A DNA stretch of 14,422 nucleotides, taken from positions 1 through 14,422 of the forward strand of contig CALBPU010000031.1 in the NCBI GenBank assembly GCA_937899395.1, given 5' to 3'. Below the pieces are notes generated by a model. The model did not search any database. It had not been told where the DNA came from and worked only from the letters and a program-made list of their open reading frames with translations. The stretch comes from an uncultured Fretibacterium sp. Its GTDB lineage: Bacteria; Synergistota; Synergistia; Synergistales; Aminobacteriaceae. The translations under genes and the position numbers were made by a program. Positions 14,301-14,422 of this stretch are shown here, piece by piece (the stretch's first letter is position 1; the number at the start of each line of letters is the position of its first letter).

Positions 14301-14422
14301 ATCCTTATTCGCTCAAACAGAGAGCAAACAGAGAAGCAAAAAAGTTAATTGACAAGGTATAGAAGGTCTGACAAACCTTTGTAATAAAACCAAATACAAG
14401 GCAGTACTTCATATCGGAATAA
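14301..14422 (+). other. Gene-free leader downstream of the consensus promoter
   Basis: About 120 bp without ATG or GTG start codons. It contains a tandem repeat CAAACAGAG (14314-14322 and 14325-14333) and two mutually exclusive weak stems: AAGGT/ACCTT (14363-14379) and CCTTTGTA/TACAAGG with a one-base bulge (14376-14401). It is likely the 5' leader of a gene beyond the window; no function can be assigned. Confidence 0.4.

Overview
The window is about 14.4 kb of AT-rich bacterial chromosome with short intergenic gaps and good Shine-Dalgarno sites. Three things suggest a motile, anaerobic, diderm-type bacterium: a very long FlgL-type flagellar protein, a complete tripartite tricarboxylate transporter (TctCBA), and a periplasmic TPR protein paired with a ParA ATPase. 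Synergistota is my best guess. It rests on gene content and general impression only, and AT-rich Clostridia remain possible.

Layout. Positions 3-2190 hold the 3' part of flgL, a small membrane-anchored coiled-coil protein and a terminator hairpin. A DEAD-box RNA helicase (2191-3828, minus) diverges from a two-gene unit, positions 3974-7200. That unit encodes a secreted TPR protein and a ParA/Soj-type ATPase carrying an acidic Pro/Glu linker and an unrecognised C-terminal domain. A palindromic intergenic element separates it from the bioY-birA operon (7358-8873, minus), which is a biotin uptake and regulation unit. Its control region holds a recognisable BirA operator (half-sites spaced 16 bp) shared with a divergent small XRE regulator (8992-9351). 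That regulator converges on, and overlaps by 4 bp, a DUF533/TerB-like gene (9348-10085, minus). The tctC-tctB-tctA operon (10200-13365) follows, with a second copy of the palindromic element between tctC and tctB.

The right end is the accessory part. Immediately after tctA lies an IS200/IS605-type remnant (about 13374-13626). It has two GACTTTAGTC-loop hairpins and two CCTTAACAGG motifs of the kind found in TnpB-associated omegaRNAs, but no tnpA and essentially no tnpB. It abuts, and seems to cut off after six codons, a minus-strand gene with an excellent ribosome binding site directly downstream of a phage/ICE-type XRE repressor (13663-14175). Upstream of the repressor is a control region with three related AACnGTTA-like sites and a perfect TTGACA/TATAAT promoter firing rightward out of the window. 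This looks like the edge of an integrated or decayed mobile element.

No tRNA, rRNA or CRISPR array was seen. The most interesting leads are the TnpB-less omegaRNA-like remnant with its truncated neighbour, the TPR/ParA-fusion pair, the BirA operator shared with an XRE gene, and the two palindromic elements.
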